From Haliea sp. E1-2-M8 (GTDB lineage: Bacteria; Pseudomonadota; Gammaproteobacteria; Pseudomonadales; Halieaceae), in assembly GCF_030649675.1 (NCBI RefSeq), contig NZ_JAUTDR010000006.1:124001-188000 (forward strand): 64,000 nucleotides of DNA. The letters are read 5' to 3'. Position 1 is the stretch's first letter; the number at the start of each line of letters is the position of its first letter. Shown here in pieces: positions 44,622-54,622 of this stretch. A program made the translations under genes and the position numbers. The notes beneath the pieces are model-generated. The model was given only the letters and a program-made list of their open reading frames with translations. It did not search any database and was not told the origin of the DNA.

Positions 44622-45740
44622 CAGGCGCTGCAAAATGCCGCGGTAGAGTTCCGCCAGGCGGGGCAGGTCCGCCGCGCGCACGCATTCATTGCGTTTGTGG
44701 ATAGTGGCGTTGACCGGTCCCAGTTCCAGCACCTGGGCCCCGGTGGGAGCAATGAAGCGTCCGTCAGAAGTGCCACCGGCGGTGGACAGCTCGGTAGTGA
44801 GCCCGGTGCTGTCGAGAATGCTGTCGACCGCGGCGCTGACCAGGTCTCCGCTCGCGGTCAGGAACGGTTCCCCGCTGAGCTGCCAGTCGATCAGGTAATC
44901 CAGCTTGTGGGCATCGAGTATCGTTTCGGTGCGGCGGCGCAATTCCGCTGCGGTTACCTCGGTCGAAAAGCGGAAATTGAACATCACCGTCAGTTCGCCG
45001 GGGATGACATTGGTGGCGCCGGTACCGCTGTTGATATTGGAAATCTGCAGCGAGGTGGCCGGAAAAAAGTCGTTGCCCTGGTCCCAGGGCTGGCAGCTGA
45101 GGGCATGCAGCGCCGGCAGCGCACGGTGGATGGGATTATCTGCCAGCTGCGGATAGGCGATATGACCCTGCACACCGCGCACGGTCAGCACCGCGCCCAG
45201 AGAGCCGCGACGTCCGTTCTTGACCACGTCCCCCAGCTGTTCGCTGCTGGAAGGCTCTCCCACCAGGCACCAGTCTATCTGCTCTCCCCGCTGTTGCAGG
45301 TATTCAACCACCTTGATGGTGCCATCGTGGGCCGGACCCTCCTCATCGGCGGTGATCAGGAAGCCGATGCGACCGGGATGTTCCGGCTGGGCGGCGACGA
45401 AATCCTCGCAGGCGATGATCATTGCGGCCAGGCTGCCCTTCATGTCGGCGGCGCCGCGGCCGTAGAGCAGGCCGTCGCGCAGTTCCGGGCTGAAGGGCGG
45501 CGAGTCCCAGGCCGACTCCGGGCCAGTGGGAACCACGTCGGTGTGGCCGGCGAAGACCAGCAGCGGGCCGCTGTCGCCGCGGACCGCCCAGAAATTCTTC
45601 ACCTCACCAGACTGTAGCGGCACGCAGGTGAAGCCGATCGCCTGCAGGCGCGCCATCATCAGCTCCTGGCAACCGGCGTCGTCTGGCGTTACGGAGGGGC
45701 GCCGGATCAACTCGCAGGTCAGCTCAAGTGTGCGTTCCAC
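44610..45740 (-). CDS. dapE: Succinyl-diaminopimelate desuccinylase
   Basis: A 376-residue M20-family metalloenzyme that removes succinate from N-succinyl-L,L-diaminopimelate. It has the metal-site motifs [22 protein letters not shown] and ADEEGPA, with a His ligand near the C-terminus. GTG 45740 is preceded by GGGAG with 7-nt spacing and gives the usual length (about 375). It lies 14 nt after dapD in the same direction. Confidence 0.95.
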   Translation of the reverse strand: MERTLELTCELIRRPSVTPDDAGCQELMMARLQAIGFTCVPLQSGEVKNFWAVRGDSGPLLVFAGHTDVVPTGPESAWDSPPFSPELRDGLLYGRGAADMKGSLAAMIIACEDFVAAQPEHPGRIGFLITADEEGPAHDGTIKVVEYLQQRGEQIDWCLVGEPSSSEQLGDVVKNGRRGSLGAVLTVRGVQGHIAYPQLADNPIHRALPALHALSCQPWDQGNDFFPATSLQISNINSGTGATNVIPGELTVMFNFRFSTEVTAAELRRRTETILDAHKLDYLIDWQLSGEPFLTASGDLVSAAVDSILDSTGLTTELSTAGGTSDGRFIAPTGAQVLELGPVNATIHKRNECVRAADLPRLAELYRGILQRLLLD

Positions 45741-45754
45741 GCAGGTACTCCCGG

Positions 45755-46774
45755 TCAGTTGTGGGCGTGCAGTTCGGCGTTCAGTTCGATGGCGGAGCGA
45801 TTGGTCAGGCACTCCACCGCGCCGTTGGTGGAGTTGCGCCGGAACAGCAGCCCCGACTTGCCGGCCAGCTCCCGCGCCTTGACGGTTTCCACCGGCTTGC
45901 CTTCGCTGTCGAGCAGCACAACCTTGGTGCCGGCGGTAAGGAACAGGCCCGCTTCAACTGTGCACCGGTCACCCAGCGGGATGCCGATGCCGGCGTTGGC
46001 GCCGATCAGGCACTCCTTGCCCACCGAGATGATGATGTTGCCACCGCCGGACAGGGTGCCCATGGTGGAGCAGCCACCGCCCAGGTCCGAGCCGCTGCCT
46101 ACCGTCACCCCTGCGGAGATGCGGCCTTCAATCATGCCCGGACCATCGGTGCCGGCATTAAAGTTCACGAATCCCTCGTGCATGATCGTGGTGCCGGGGC
46201 CGAGATAGGCACCGAGACGAACCCTTGCGGTGTGGGCTATACGCACGCCGGCGGGCACCACATAATTGGTCATCTTCGGAAACTTGTCGACGCAGCTCAC
46301 CTCCAGGGTCTCACCCCGCATGCGGGCGGCCAGTTGCCGTGCCGGCAACTCGGCGATGTCGATAGCACCCTCGCTGGTCCAGGCGACATTGGGCAGGATG
46401 CCGAACATTCCCTGCAGCTTGGTGCCGTGCGGCTTGACCAGCCGGTGAGACAGCAGGTGCAGTTTCAGGTAGGCCTCTGGCACCGTCGCCGGCGCCGCAT
46501 CTTCCCGCAGTAATACCGCCACCACCGGCGCCTCGCTGCCAGCCATTTGCGCAGCCAGCTGGGCCTGGCGAGTTTCACCCGCCGCCGCCAGCTCGGCCTC
46601 CAGGGCGATCAGCTGCTCGCGGCTCAGGGGCGTGCGGTTGTCACAGGTGCCGGCGGCATTCACCAGCACCGCGGGTGGGTTCAGCACCGGTTCGGCAAAA
46701 AATACCTCCAGCCACTCACCCTCGCTGTTGTGGGTACCCAGGCCGAGGCCAAAGGCAAATGCTGTGTTACTCAT
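45755..46774 (-). CDS. dapD: Tetrahydrodipicolinate N-succinyltransferase (long form)
   Basis: A 339-residue trimeric acyltransferase with a left-handed beta-helix of hexapeptide repeats ([33 protein letters not shown]). It transfers succinyl from succinyl-CoA to tetrahydrodipicolinate. The size fits the long Pseudomonas-type DapD; the enteric form is near 274. It is followed by dapE 14 nt downstream. Upstream, 40 nt away, is the YffB-like gene. Confidence 0.95.
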   Translation of the reverse strand: MSNTAFAFGLGLGTHNSEGEWLEVFFAEPVLNPPAVLVNAAGTCDNRTPLSREQLIALEAELAAAGETRQAQLAAQMAGSEAPVVAVLLREDAAPATVPEAYLKLHLLSHRLVKPHGTKLQGMFGILPNVAWTSEGAIDIAELPARQLAARMRGETLEVSCVDKFPKMTNYVVPAGVRIAHTARVRLGAYLGPGTTIMHEGFVNFNAGTDGPGMIEGRISAGVTVGSGSDLGGGCSTMGTLSGGGNIIISVGKECLIGANAGIGIPLGDRCTVEAGLFLTAGTKVVLLDSEGKPVETVKARELAGKSGLLFRRNSTNGAVECLTNRSAIELNAELHAHN

Positions 46775-46814
46775 GTCGATTGTTTCCTGGCTGTCCCGCT
46801 ACCGCGGGCGTGGA

Positions 46815-47171
46815 TCAAAGGGTGTGACGCTGGAACAGCGCGGCCCAGGTTTTTTCCGAGAAACCGCAGTGGCGCTCGTGGCCGACGTCCAGCAGCGGGC
46901 GCTTGATCAGGGTGGGGTGCTCCAGGATCGCGGTGAGGGCCGCGTTGTCATCCATGGTCTCACGGGCAGCAGCCGGCAGTGCTTTCCAGCTCGTGCTGCG
47001 CTTGTTGACCAGGGTTTCCCAGCCCAGCTCATCGAGCCATGCACGGACCTGCGCCTTGTTGATGCCGTCTTCCCGCAGGTCGTGAAAGCGATATTCCACG
47101 TCGTGCAGTTCCAGCCAGCGACGCGCTTTCTTGACCGTGTCGCAGTTGCTGATGCCGTAGAGGGTGATCAT
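46815..47171 (-). CDS. ArsC/Spx-family thioredoxin-fold protein, YffB-like
   Basis: A 118-residue protein of the ArsC/Spx fold. The single active-site Cys lies in GISNCDTVKKARRWL, with HPTLIKRPLL near the C-terminus. It is usually found next to dapE or dapD in gammaproteobacteria and has no shown arsenate reductase activity. It is probably cotranscribed with dapD and dapE. ATG 47171 is the start. Confidence 0.85.
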   Translation of the reverse strand: MITLYGISNCDTVKKARRWLELHDVEYRFHDLREDGINKAQVRAWLDELGWETLVNKRSTSWKALPAAARETMDDNAALTAILEHPTLIKRPLLDVGHERHCGFSEKTWAALFQRHTL

Positions 47172-47322
47172 GCGGGCCTCGCGAGTGGCTGGGTTTCGGG
47201 GGACGCAAGGATAGCAAAAAATGTCGGCGGGGGCAGGCTGGATTGCGCCGTGTTCCCCTCCGCTCGCGTGGTGGCTCATTTCTGGCTGCGTCGTTGCGGG
47301 TCGCTCTCCGTTCCAGTGGCAG

Positions 47323-47985
47323 CCTGACGGCTGCTGCGTCGCTCCGCCACGGGTATGCTCCTTTTGCTTCATTCCGGGCGCATGCGGCGCGTCTACCTCC
47401 AGGATTCTTGCGCTGCCTTCTGGCGGCGCACGTTGTGAGCTGTGACGGCACGTGGCATGGCGGCGGCAGTTCCGCAGGTCTCCTGTTCCCACTTTCAGGG
47501 CTGCGGTTTGGCAGCCACTAAGTGGGGGGCGGTGGGCGCGCCGACGCCCTCCAAGTCCGCAAAACGACATCCCCGCACCGGATCAACGCGGCGGGTAGGC
47601 TGGAGCCACTGCACGTTGTCAGCGGAACGGAGCGAGGTACCAGTGGACGGGATTCAGACTGCAATATTTCGTCCGCGAATCCAGAGACGAAGCGAGTAGA
47701 GATGCCCAATGCTCCCCGCGTTGATTCGGGGGGCGGGGGCTTCGATACGGACTTGGAGGGCGTCGGTGCGCCCACGCAAGCCCCTTAGTGGCTACCAGCC
47801 TGCAGCCCAGTAAGTGGGAACAGATCAGCTCAACCGGCACCTTCGCCTTGGCAAGTGCCCAAACCGCTTACAAACTCGGCCGCCAGACGGCAGCGCAAGA
47901 ACTCAACGGGAACGCGCGCCGCATGCGCCCGCAATGGAGTATCGGAGCCCCCGGTTCCCGGAGCGACGCAGCGGCCGCAAGGTCG
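47323..47985. repeat. Imperfect inverted repeat, about 0.66 kb
   Basis: Two arms of about 270 bp (47323-47596 and 47711-47985) are inverted copies with interrupted identity. Shared blocks include GGGCGCATGCGGCGCG, TTCTTGCGCTGCC, TGTTCCCACTT, AGCCACTAAG and CCGACGCCCTCCAAGTCCG. About 115 bp lies between the arms. The 838-bp gap between the YffB-like gene and nth has no believable coding gene; short frames in it are out-of-frame readings of the repeat. There is no transposase, and target duplications were not found by eye. It could be a foldback or MITE-like element, or part of a dispersed chromosomal repeat. Confidence 0.8.
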
Positions 47986-48009
47986 CCTCGCAAACGAAGC
48001 GTCAGCAGC

Positions 48010-48666
48010 TCAGGCCTTGCGTGTCTGCTTCGGGTGCTTGCGCTCCGGGTAACAGGTCCTGCAGATCTCGCAGACCCTGCCATCGCAGCCCCGTGCGCTG
48101 CAGAACTCGCGGCCGTAGTAGATGATCTGCAGGTGCAGGCGGTTCCAGGACTCGCGCGGGAACAGGCGCTTGAGGTCGCGCTCGGTCTGCACCACGCTCT
48201 TGCCGTTGGTAAGACCCCAGCGCTGGGCCAGGCGGTGAATGTGGGTGTCTACCGGAAAGGCGGGCACGCCAAAGGCCTGGGACATGACCACGCTGGCGGT
48301 CTTGTGGCCTACCCCCGGTAGACGCTCGAGAGCCTCCATATCCGCGGGTACCTCGCCCTCGTGCTCCTCCAGCAATATCTCGCTGAGGCGCTTGATGGCG
48401 CGCGATTTTTGCGGTGACAGGCCGCAGGGGCGGATAATCTCGCGAATCTGCTCTTCCTCCAGCTTTGCCATGGCTGCAGACGTGTCCGCCAGGGCAAACA
48501 GGGCCGGGGTGATCTGGTTGACGCGCTCGTCGGTGCACTGGGCGCTGAGCAGGACCGCGATAAGGAGCGTGAACGGGTCTTTGTGCTGCAGGGGGATCGG
48601 GGGCTCGGGGTACAGTGCCTGCAGGCGCTGCAGGATCAGCGCCACCCGCTCGGGTTTGCTCAGCAT
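48010..48666 (-). CDS. nth: Endonuclease III, DNA glycosylase/AP lyase
   Basis: A 218-residue base-excision repair enzyme for oxidised pyrimidines. The helix-hairpin-helix is LPGVGHKTASVV, with the catalytic Lys in it, and the catalytic Asp is in FPVDTHIHRL. The C-terminal Fe-S region has five Cys with spacing C-X4-C-X4-C-X2-C-X2-C rather than the classical C-X6-C-X2-C-X5-C, so cluster ligation may differ. It lies 4 nt after dapC. Its stop is within 30 bp of the inverted repeat. Confidence 0.92.
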   Translation of the reverse strand: MLSKPERVALILQRLQALYPEPPIPLQHKDPFTLLIAVLLSAQCTDERVNQITPALFALADTSAAMAKLEEEQIREIIRPCGLSPQKSRAIKRLSEILLEEHEGEVPADMEALERLPGVGHKTASVVMSQAFGVPAFPVDTHIHRLAQRWGLTNGKSVVQTERDLKRLFPRESWNRLHLQIIYYGREFCSARGCDGRVCEICRTCYPERKHPKQTRKA

Positions 48667-48670
48667 GCCC

Positions 48671-49861
48671 TTACAGGGTCTCCAGCAGCTGCACGGTGCG
48701 CAGGGCCGCCTGCACGCAGTCTTCCTGTGACGCCACCAGCGCCATCCGTACCCGGTTGGCGCCCGGGTTGCCGGTGGCGGTGTCCCGGGCCAGGAAGCTG
48801 CCCGGAACTACCGTTACGTTTTGCCGGGCATAGAGCTGGCGGGCGAAGTCGGTGTCGCTGCCGGGGGTTTCCGGCCACAGGTAGAAACCGGCGTCCGGGC
48901 GTGCCACCCGCAGGTGCCCGGCCAGGATGGCCAGTACGGCGTCGAATTTTTCCCGGTAGCGCTGGCGATTGACCCGCACATGCTCCTCGTCACTCCAGGC
49001 GGCGCTGCTGGCATGCTGGTGATGCAGCGGCATGGCGCAGCCGTGGTAGGTGCGGTATCTGAGGAAGTCGGCCAGCACCGTGGCGTCTCCGGCGACAAAG
49101 CCCGAGCGCAGCCCGGGCAGGTTGGAGCGTTTGCTCAGGCTGTGGAAGACAACGCAGCGCCGGTAATTGTCGTTGCCCATGCGGGCGCAGGCCTGCAGCA
49201 GCCCGGGCGGCGGCGCCGACTCATCGCTGTAGATTTCCGAGTAGCACTCGTCGCTGGCGATGACAAAGTCGTGCTTCTCCGCCAGCTCCACCAGCGCCTG
49301 CAACTGTGGCAGTGACATCACCGCCCCGCTGGGATTGCCCGGGCTGCAGATGTACAGCAGCTGACAACGTCGCCACCAGGTCTCGGGCACGCTGGCAAAG
49401 TCCGGCAGGTGGCCGCTGGCGGCAGTTGCGTTGATAAAGCCGGGCTCGGCGCCTGCCAGCAGGGTCGCGCCCTCATAGATCTGATAGAACGGGTTGGGGC
49501 TCAGCACCATGGCATCGGGGCCGGCAGTTACCACTGCCTGGGCGAAGGCAAACAGCGCCTCGCGGGTACCGTTGACCGGGATTATCTGGGTTTGTGGATC
49601 TACCGCGCTTAAGCGAAAGCGGCGCTGCAGCCAGCCGGCAATGGTTTCCCGCAGGCTGTCCTCACCACGGGTGGCCGGGTACTTTGCCAGCAGCGGCAGG
49701 TGTACCGCAAGGGCATCCAGCACAAACTGCGGTGAGGGATGCCGCGGCTCGCCAATCGACAGAGCAATGTGGGTCCGGTCCGCGGCCGGCTGCAGGTCCG
49801 CGAACAGGGCGCGCAGCTTTTCAAATGGGTAGGGTTGCAGTTGCTCAAGCAGGGTGTTCAT
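48671..49861 (-). CDS. dapC: Succinyldiaminopimelate transaminase
   Basis: A 396-residue PLP-dependent class I aminotransferase that makes N-succinyl-L,L-diaminopimelate. The PLP-binding Lys is in FHSLSKRSNLPGLRSGF, and SPGNPSG and ASDECYSEIY are the conserved neighbours. The gene lies between glnD (6 nt away) and nth (4 nt). The ATG at 49861 is preferred over the TTG one codon before it. Confidence 0.93.
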   Translation of the reverse strand: MNTLLEQLQPYPFEKLRALFADLQPAADRTHIALSIGEPRHPSPQFVLDALAVHLPLLAKYPATRGEDSLRETIAGWLQRRFRLSAVDPQTQIIPVNGTREALFAFAQAVVTAGPDAMVLSPNPFYQIYEGATLLAGAEPGFINATAASGHLPDFASVPETWWRRCQLLYICSPGNPSGAVMSLPQLQALVELAEKHDFVIASDECYSEIYSDESAPPPGLLQACARMGNDNYRRCVVFHSLSKRSNLPGLRSGFVAGDATVLADFLRYRTYHGCAMPLHHQHASSAAWSDEEHVRVNRQRYREKFDAVLAILAGHLRVARPDAGFYLWPETPGSDTDFARQLYARQNVTVVPGSFLARDTATGNPGANRVRMALVASQEDCVQAALRTVQLLETL

Positions 49862-49867
49862 CAATGG

Positions 49868-52546
49868 TCAGGCATCCCCCACATGGTCGTCCAGCTGTTC
49901 GCGAATGGCGCGCTGAATTGCCTCGCACAGAGCCGGATCGACCAGCGGCTGTTGCTGGGCATCGGTGATGAAAAAGACATCCTCGACCCGTTCGCCCAGG
50001 GTCTGGATCTTGGCGGCCTGCAGTTCCACTCCGTGGTCGACAAAGATCCGGCCGATGCGTGCCAGCAGGCCGGGCCGGTCGCGGGAAGAAACCTCAAGTA
50101 CGCTCACATGCTTGATTTCATCGATCGACATGCTGGTTTCTGTCGGTACCGGAAAGGACTTTATCTGGCGCGGTGTGAGACGTTGAACGATCGGCGCCCG
50201 ATCCAGGTTGGAGGCCAGGGCGTCGCTCAGGTGGTCCCTGATATAGCGCAGTCGGGCGCTTTCCTCGGCAATGGAACTGCCGTCTGAGTTCAAGACATAG
50301 AACGTGTCCAGGCTCATGCCGTCGCGGGCATTGTAGATGCGGGCGTCGTGGACGCTGAGCTCCAGTTGTTCCAGCTCGGCGCAAACACGGGAAAACAGCT
50401 GCGCGCGGCTGCGCGCATGGATGAAGATCTGCGTTGTATTGGCGACGCTGGAGTCCGAGCTGTTGCGAATCAGGACCAACGGCTGGTCACGCTCATAGTG
50501 ACCGGCAATGGCTTCCGTGTGCCAGGCGATATCCTCGGGCTTCTCCCGCAGGAAATAGTCTTCGCCCTGTTCGCGCCAGAGATCTTCAAGTTCCTCCACG
50601 GTGAAGCCGCGGCTTTCCAACAGATCCGTGGCGGTCCTGCGTGTCTGTTCGATCCAGACTTGCTTGTCGACCGGGTTCTCCAGGCCGCGGCGCAGGGCCC
50701 GGCGGGTGCCGGTATAGAGCTGGCGCAACAGGCTGCCGCGCCAGGCGTTCCAGAGGGTGGGGTTGGTGCCGTTGATGTCTGCCACGGTAAGGGTAAACAG
50801 GTAGTCCAACCGGTCCAGGTCGCCGACATGATGGGCAAACTGCTGGATTATATCCGGGTCGGAGATGTCCTTGCGTTGGGATACGGCTGACATGGTGAGG
50901 TGGTTGCGCACCAGCCATGTCACCAGCTCGGTGTCGTGGTCGCTGAGATCGTGCTCCCGGCAGAAGCGCTCGGCATCAACCGCCCCCAGCTCCGAGTGGT
51001 CACCGCCGCGGCCCTTGCCGATATCGTGGTAGAGGCCGGCGAGGTAGAGCAGCTCGATCTTCGGCAGGCGCCGGGCGACCCGGCTGGAGACGGGAAAGCG
51101 CTCGTCGAACTCGGGTTTCTGGAAGCGCCGCATGTACTGGATCACTTCCAGTGTATGGGCGTCCACCGTGTAGGTGTGGAACAGGTCGTGTTGCATCTGG
51201 CCGACAATGCGACCGAACTCGGGCAGGTAATTGCCCAGCACCCCGTAGCGGGTCATGCTGCGCAGCAGCCGGGTCATATTGTAGGGGGAGCGCAGGATCT
51301 CCAGAAAGCTGGCGCGGTTGCGCGGATCCGCGCGAAAGGTGCTATTGACCAGGTGGCGGTGCTCCCTGATCAGGCGGATGGTTGGTGTGCCCACTCCGAT
51401 AATGCCCGGCTCGCGGCCCGCCAGCACGAAGACTTCCAGCAAGGTGTTGGGGTCAGTGCTGAACAGGTCGTCACGCAGGGCTTCGATGTAGCCATTGCGA
51501 ACCTGGAAGCGCTCGTTGAGTATCCTGATGTCATCTACGGTGTCGGCCCGCAGAATTGCGTGGTCGAAGTTCTGGATCAGCAGCTCGTTCAGTTCGCCCA
51601 GGGCCAGGGCCCAGCGGTAGTAAGTCTGCATGAACTGCTCTACCGCCAGCTTTTCGCCATCCTGAAAGCCCCACATTGCAGCCAGCTCGCGCTGGTGATC
51701 GAACAGCAGGCGGTCCTCCTCGCGCCCGGCAATCAGGTGCAGTGCGTAGCGGACCTGCCACATGAAGTCGCGCCCGCGCAGCAGCATCTTGCGCTCGTCC
51801 GGGTTGAGGAATTCACCGGTATCCATTGACTCCAGGGAGTCGACGCCGAAATGGCGCTCGCCGATCCAGGCGATGATCTGCAGGTCACGCAGGCCACCGG
51901 GCGAGCTTTTGACGTTGGGCTCGAGGTTGTACTCGGTGTCGGCAAACTTCGCGTGGCGCTCGCGCTGTTCCTGCAGTTTGGCGCGGAAGAAGTCGGCGCT
52001 GGGCCACATATGCGCGGGGCTGGTCAGTTCCCTGACTTCGGCCATCAGGGCTTTCGGGCCGCGAATGACCCGGGTTTCCATCAGGTTGGTGAGTATGGTG
52101 ATGTCCCGGCGCGCCTTGCTGCAGCACTCGCTGACGGTACGCACGCTGTGGCCGATGCTCAGGCCCAGGTCCCAGAGCTGGGTCAGGAATTGCTCGAGCT
52201 GCCCGTGGCAGCGCTCGCTGTCCTCGCCCAACAGGACCAGGATATCGATATCCGAGTGTGGGTGCAGTTCGCCGCGGCCGTAGCCGCCGACGGCGACCAG
52301 GGCCGGCTCCACGCCGGACCAGTCGCGGCTGTCCCAGAGCGCGCCCAGCAGCGCATCCATGAACTGCGCCCGCAGGTGCAACAGGCGCGCTACCCGGGTG
52401 CCACTGCGAAATTCACCGTGCAGATAGTCGGCTGCTGTGTGCAGAGCCTGCTTGCCAATCTTCAGGGCGTCGCCGCGGGCAATCGCCGCCTTGAACAGGT
52501 CTGGATCGAATAACTCCGGAGGCAGGCTGTCATCCCGACCGGTCAT
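49868..52546 (-). CDS. glnD: Bifunctional PII uridylyltransferase/uridylyl-removing enzyme
   Basis: An 892-residue nitrogen sensor that uridylylates and deuridylylates PII in response to glutamine. The nucleotidyltransferase motif GYGRGELHPHSDIDIL is in the N-terminal part, the HD site HDIGKGRGGDHS is central, and two ACT domains end the protein (ISSRDRPGLLARIGRI in the second). The start at ATG 52546 fits family length; an ATG 9 codons upstream overlaps map and is a second possibility. Confidence 0.95.
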   Translation of the reverse strand: MTGRDDSLPPELFDPDLFKAAIARGDALKIGKQALHTAADYLHGEFRSGTRVARLLHLRAQFMDALLGALWDSRDWSGVEPALVAVGGYGRGELHPHSDIDILVLLGEDSERCHGQLEQFLTQLWDLGLSIGHSVRTVSECCSKARRDITILTNLMETRVIRGPKALMAEVRELTSPAHMWPSADFFRAKLQEQRERHAKFADTEYNLEPNVKSSPGGLRDLQIIAWIGERHFGVDSLESMDTGEFLNPDERKMLLRGRDFMWQVRYALHLIAGREEDRLLFDHQRELAAMWGFQDGEKLAVEQFMQTYYRWALALGELNELLIQNFDHAILRADTVDDIRILNERFQVRNGYIEALRDDLFSTDPNTLLEVFVLAGREPGIIGVGTPTIRLIREHRHLVNSTFRADPRNRASFLEILRSPYNMTRLLRSMTRYGVLGNYLPEFGRIVGQMQHDLFHTYTVDAHTLEVIQYMRRFQKPEFDERFPVSSRVARRLPKIELLYLAGLYHDIGKGRGGDHSELGAVDAERFCREHDLSDHDTELVTWLVRNHLTMSAVSQRKDISDPDIIQQFAHHVGDLDRLDYLFTLTVADINGTNPTLWNAWRGSLLRQLYTGTRRALRRGLENPVDKQVWIEQTRRTATDLLESRGFTVEELEDLWREQGEDYFLREKPEDIAWHTEAIAGHYERDQPLVLIRNSSDSSVANTTQIFIHARSRAQLFSRVCAELEQLELSVHDARIYNARDGMSLDTFYVLNSDGSSIAEESARLRYIRDHLSDALASNLDRAPIVQRLTPRQIKSFPVPTETSMSIDEIKHVSVLEVSSRDRPGLLARIGRIFVDHGVELQAAKIQTLGERVEDVFFITDAQQQPLVDPALCEAIQRAIREQLDDHVGDA

Positions 52547-52559
52547 GGCGGGCGTGGCC

Positions 52560-53333
52560 TCAGAAAGTCTCATTGTTGCGCCGGGTGAACACCTCGCAGC
52601 CGTCTGCGGTCACCCCCAGGGTGTGCTCCCACTGGGCGGAGAGGCGACCATCGCGGGTGGTCACGGTCCAGCCATCCTTCTGATTCAGCTTGGTATGGCG
52701 CCGGCCGGCGTTGATCATGGGTTCAATGGTGAAAGTCATACCCTGCTCCAGCACCATTCCGGTGCCTTTGCGGCCGTAGTGGAGCACCTGCGGGTCTTCG
52801 TGAAAAATCCGGCCAATGCCGTGGCCGCAATACTCCCGCACTACCGAGTAGTAGTTCTTCTCCGCGTGTTGCTGGATCACGGCCCCGATGTCGCCGAGGG
52901 TGGCGCCCGGGCGGACGACGTCAATGGCCTTGTACAGGCACTCCTGGGTGACCTTGATCAGGCGCTGGGCGTGGCTCGCGACTTCGCCGACCTCTACCAT
53001 GATGCTGCTGTCGCCGTGGTAGCCGTCCTTGATCACGGTGACGTCGATATTGATGATGTCGCCGGATTTGAGCTTCTTGCCGTCGGAGGGGATGCCGTGA
53101 CAAATCACCTCGTTGATTGAGGTGCAGATGGAGCGCGGAAAGCCGTGATAATCCAGCGGCGCGGGGATGGCCTGCTGCACCCGGGTTATGTGCTCGTGGC
53201 AGATGCGGTCCAACTCACCGGTGGTGATGCCCGGTGCCACCAGGGGCTCGATCATCTCCAGCACTTCGGCTGCCAGGCGGCCGGCGACCCGCATTTTCTC
53301 GATTTCGGCCTCGGTCTTGATGGTTACTGCCAT
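52560..53333 (-). CDS. map: Methionine aminopeptidase, type I
   Basis: A 257-residue metalloenzyme that removes initiator methionine. Metal ligands are visible: Asp in INIDVTVIKDGYHGDSS, His in GHGIGRIFHEDP, Glu in TIEPM and Glu in QWEHTLGV. The N-terminus has no extension, as in the bacterial type. It is divergent from rpsB, the common order in gammaproteobacteria. Confidence 0.96.
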   Translation of the reverse strand: MAVTIKTEAEIEKMRVAGRLAAEVLEMIEPLVAPGITTGELDRICHEHITRVQQAIPAPLDYHGFPRSICTSINEVICHGIPSDGKKLKSGDIINIDVTVIKDGYHGDSSIMVEVGEVASHAQRLIKVTQECLYKAIDVVRPGATLGDIGAVIQQHAEKNYYSVVREYCGHGIGRIFHEDPQVLHYGRKGTGMVLEQGMTFTIEPMINAGRRHTKLNQKDGWTVTTRDGRLSAQWEHTLGVTADGCEVFTRRNNETF

Positions 53334-53713
53334 TTTCTTCCTTTCAGCTCAGGGTGCCGCAACCGCGCGGGGGCGCAACCGGCGGACCGGGGCGGCGGGT
53401 AAAGGGTGCTATTCTACAACATGTGCACCCCTTGTGAGTAATAGGTGGGGCAGCTCTCGCTGGGGCGGTCCATACCGCGGCGGCCGTTACCAGGGCAGCC
53501 CTCGCTGGAGCGGGTTGCAACATGGGCCTTCTCAGATCGGCCGGATTATGGTATAAAGCGCGCCTTCTTTTTGGGTCGTCACATTGTGGTGGTTCCCGGC
53601 AGGAAGAAAACCCTAACGACGCACACATATCGACACCTGCGCCAGGGTGCCGGCTCTGGCTGGTTTGGCGCACGGGATATGTGGAGGATTAACCCAATAC
53701 AAAGGTACTTACC
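53334..53713 (+). promoter_or_regulatory. rpsB leader and promoter region (380 bp)
   Basis: No coding gene lies here. Two direct repeats of 21 bp with two mismatches (53448-53468 and 53493-53513; consensus GGGCAGCYCTCGCTGGRGCGG) occur upstream of an AT-rich TATGGTATAAAG (53547-53558) that could hold the -10 box. Transcription from there leaves about 150 nt of untranslated leader, consistent with the S2-binding autoregulatory leader known for rpsB in gammaproteobacteria. AAAGG lies 8 nt before the rpsB ATG. Confidence 0.55.
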
Positions 53714-54508
53714 ATGTCACAAGTAAGCATGCGCGATCTGCTGCAGGCAGGCGCACACTTTGGTCACCAGACCCGTTACTGGAACCCGAAGATGGATCGC
53801 TATATCTTCGGTGCCCGCAACAAGATCCATATTATCAACCTCGAGCACACGGTGCCGGCCTTCAACGAAGCGCTGACCCTGGTGCAGCGGATGGCTGGTA
53901 ACAAGAACAAGATTCTGTTCGTCGGCACCAAGCGCGCCGCCGGCAAGATCATCAAGGAGCAGGCCGATCGTGCGGGGATGCCCTACGTCAGCCATCGTTG
54001 GTTGGGCGGTATGCTCACCAACTACAAGACGATCCGCGCCTCGATCAAGCGCCTGCGCGACCTGGAAGCCCAGCAGACCGACGGCACTTTCACCAAGCTG
54101 ACCAAGAAAGAAGCTCTCATGCGCACCCGCGACATGGAGAAGCTGGAGCGCAGCATTGGTGGTATCAAGGATATGGGTGGCCTGCCCGACGCACTGTTCG
54201 TGATTGACGTTGACCACGAGCGCATTGCCATCACCGAAGCCAACAAACTGGGCATTCCGGTGATCGGTGTGGTCGACACCAACAGCAACCCGGACGGGGT
54301 CGACTACGTCATCCCGGGCAACGACGACGCCATTCGCGCGGTCAAGCTGTACGTCAGCGCCGTGGCAGATGCCTGCCTGGCGGGCAGGGCTGAATCCGGT
54401 GACATGAGTGCGGTCCGCGACGAGTTCGTTGAAGTCGATGCCACCGAGCCGCCCGCGGCACCTGCCACTCCGGCGGCTCCTGCGGCTCCCACGGCAACTG
54501 CCGAGTAA
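53714..54508 (+). CDS. rpsB: 30S ribosomal protein S2
   Basis: A 264-residue ribosomal protein. Typical S2 segments occur: [51 protein letters not shown] and [27 protein letters not shown]. The C-terminal tail is Pro/Ala rich and longer than in E. coli (241 aa). It opens the translation operon, followed by tsf. Confidence 0.97.
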   Translation: MSQVSMRDLLQAGAHFGHQTRYWNPKMDRYIFGARNKIHIINLEHTVPAFNEALTLVQRMAGNKNKILFVGTKRAAGKIIKEQADRAGMPYVSHRWLGGMLTNYKTIRASIKRLRDLEAQQTDGTFTKLTKKEALMRTRDMEKLERSIGGIKDMGGLPDALFVIDVDHERIAITEANKLGIPVIGVVDTNSNPDGVDYVIPGNDDAIRAVKLYVSAVADACLAGRAESGDMSAVRDEFVEVDATEPPAAPATPAAPAAPTATAE

Positions 54509-54516
54509 ACACCCGA

Positions 54517-54547
54517 CCCCGGTGCGGCCGTCAGGCCTGCGCCGGGG
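54517..54547 (+). terminator. Intercistronic hairpin between rpsB and tsf
   Basis: CCCCGG/CCGGGG outer arms with an inner GGCC/GGCC pairing around GTCA lie 9 nt after rpsB. No T-run follows, so it likely tunes tsf expression or stabilises RNA, in the position where other gammaproteobacteria have a partial terminator. Confidence 0.5.
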
Positions 54548-54622
54548 CTTCCCGTCCTCCGTCCGGAGGTACACGTTCAAGCATACAGAGCCCCAGGCGG
54601 GGTCGTAGCAGGAGGAATAACC

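Noticed and set aside
47442-47840. Short frames inside the inverted repeat
   Set aside because: They translate the same repeat in different phases and give look-alike peptides such as GAPTPSKS; there is no ribosome site. They are treated as repeat, not genes.
53344-53673. Small frame in the rpsB leader
   Set aside because: It lies antisense across the rpsB promoter and leader and has no motif, no ribosome site and no conservation argument.
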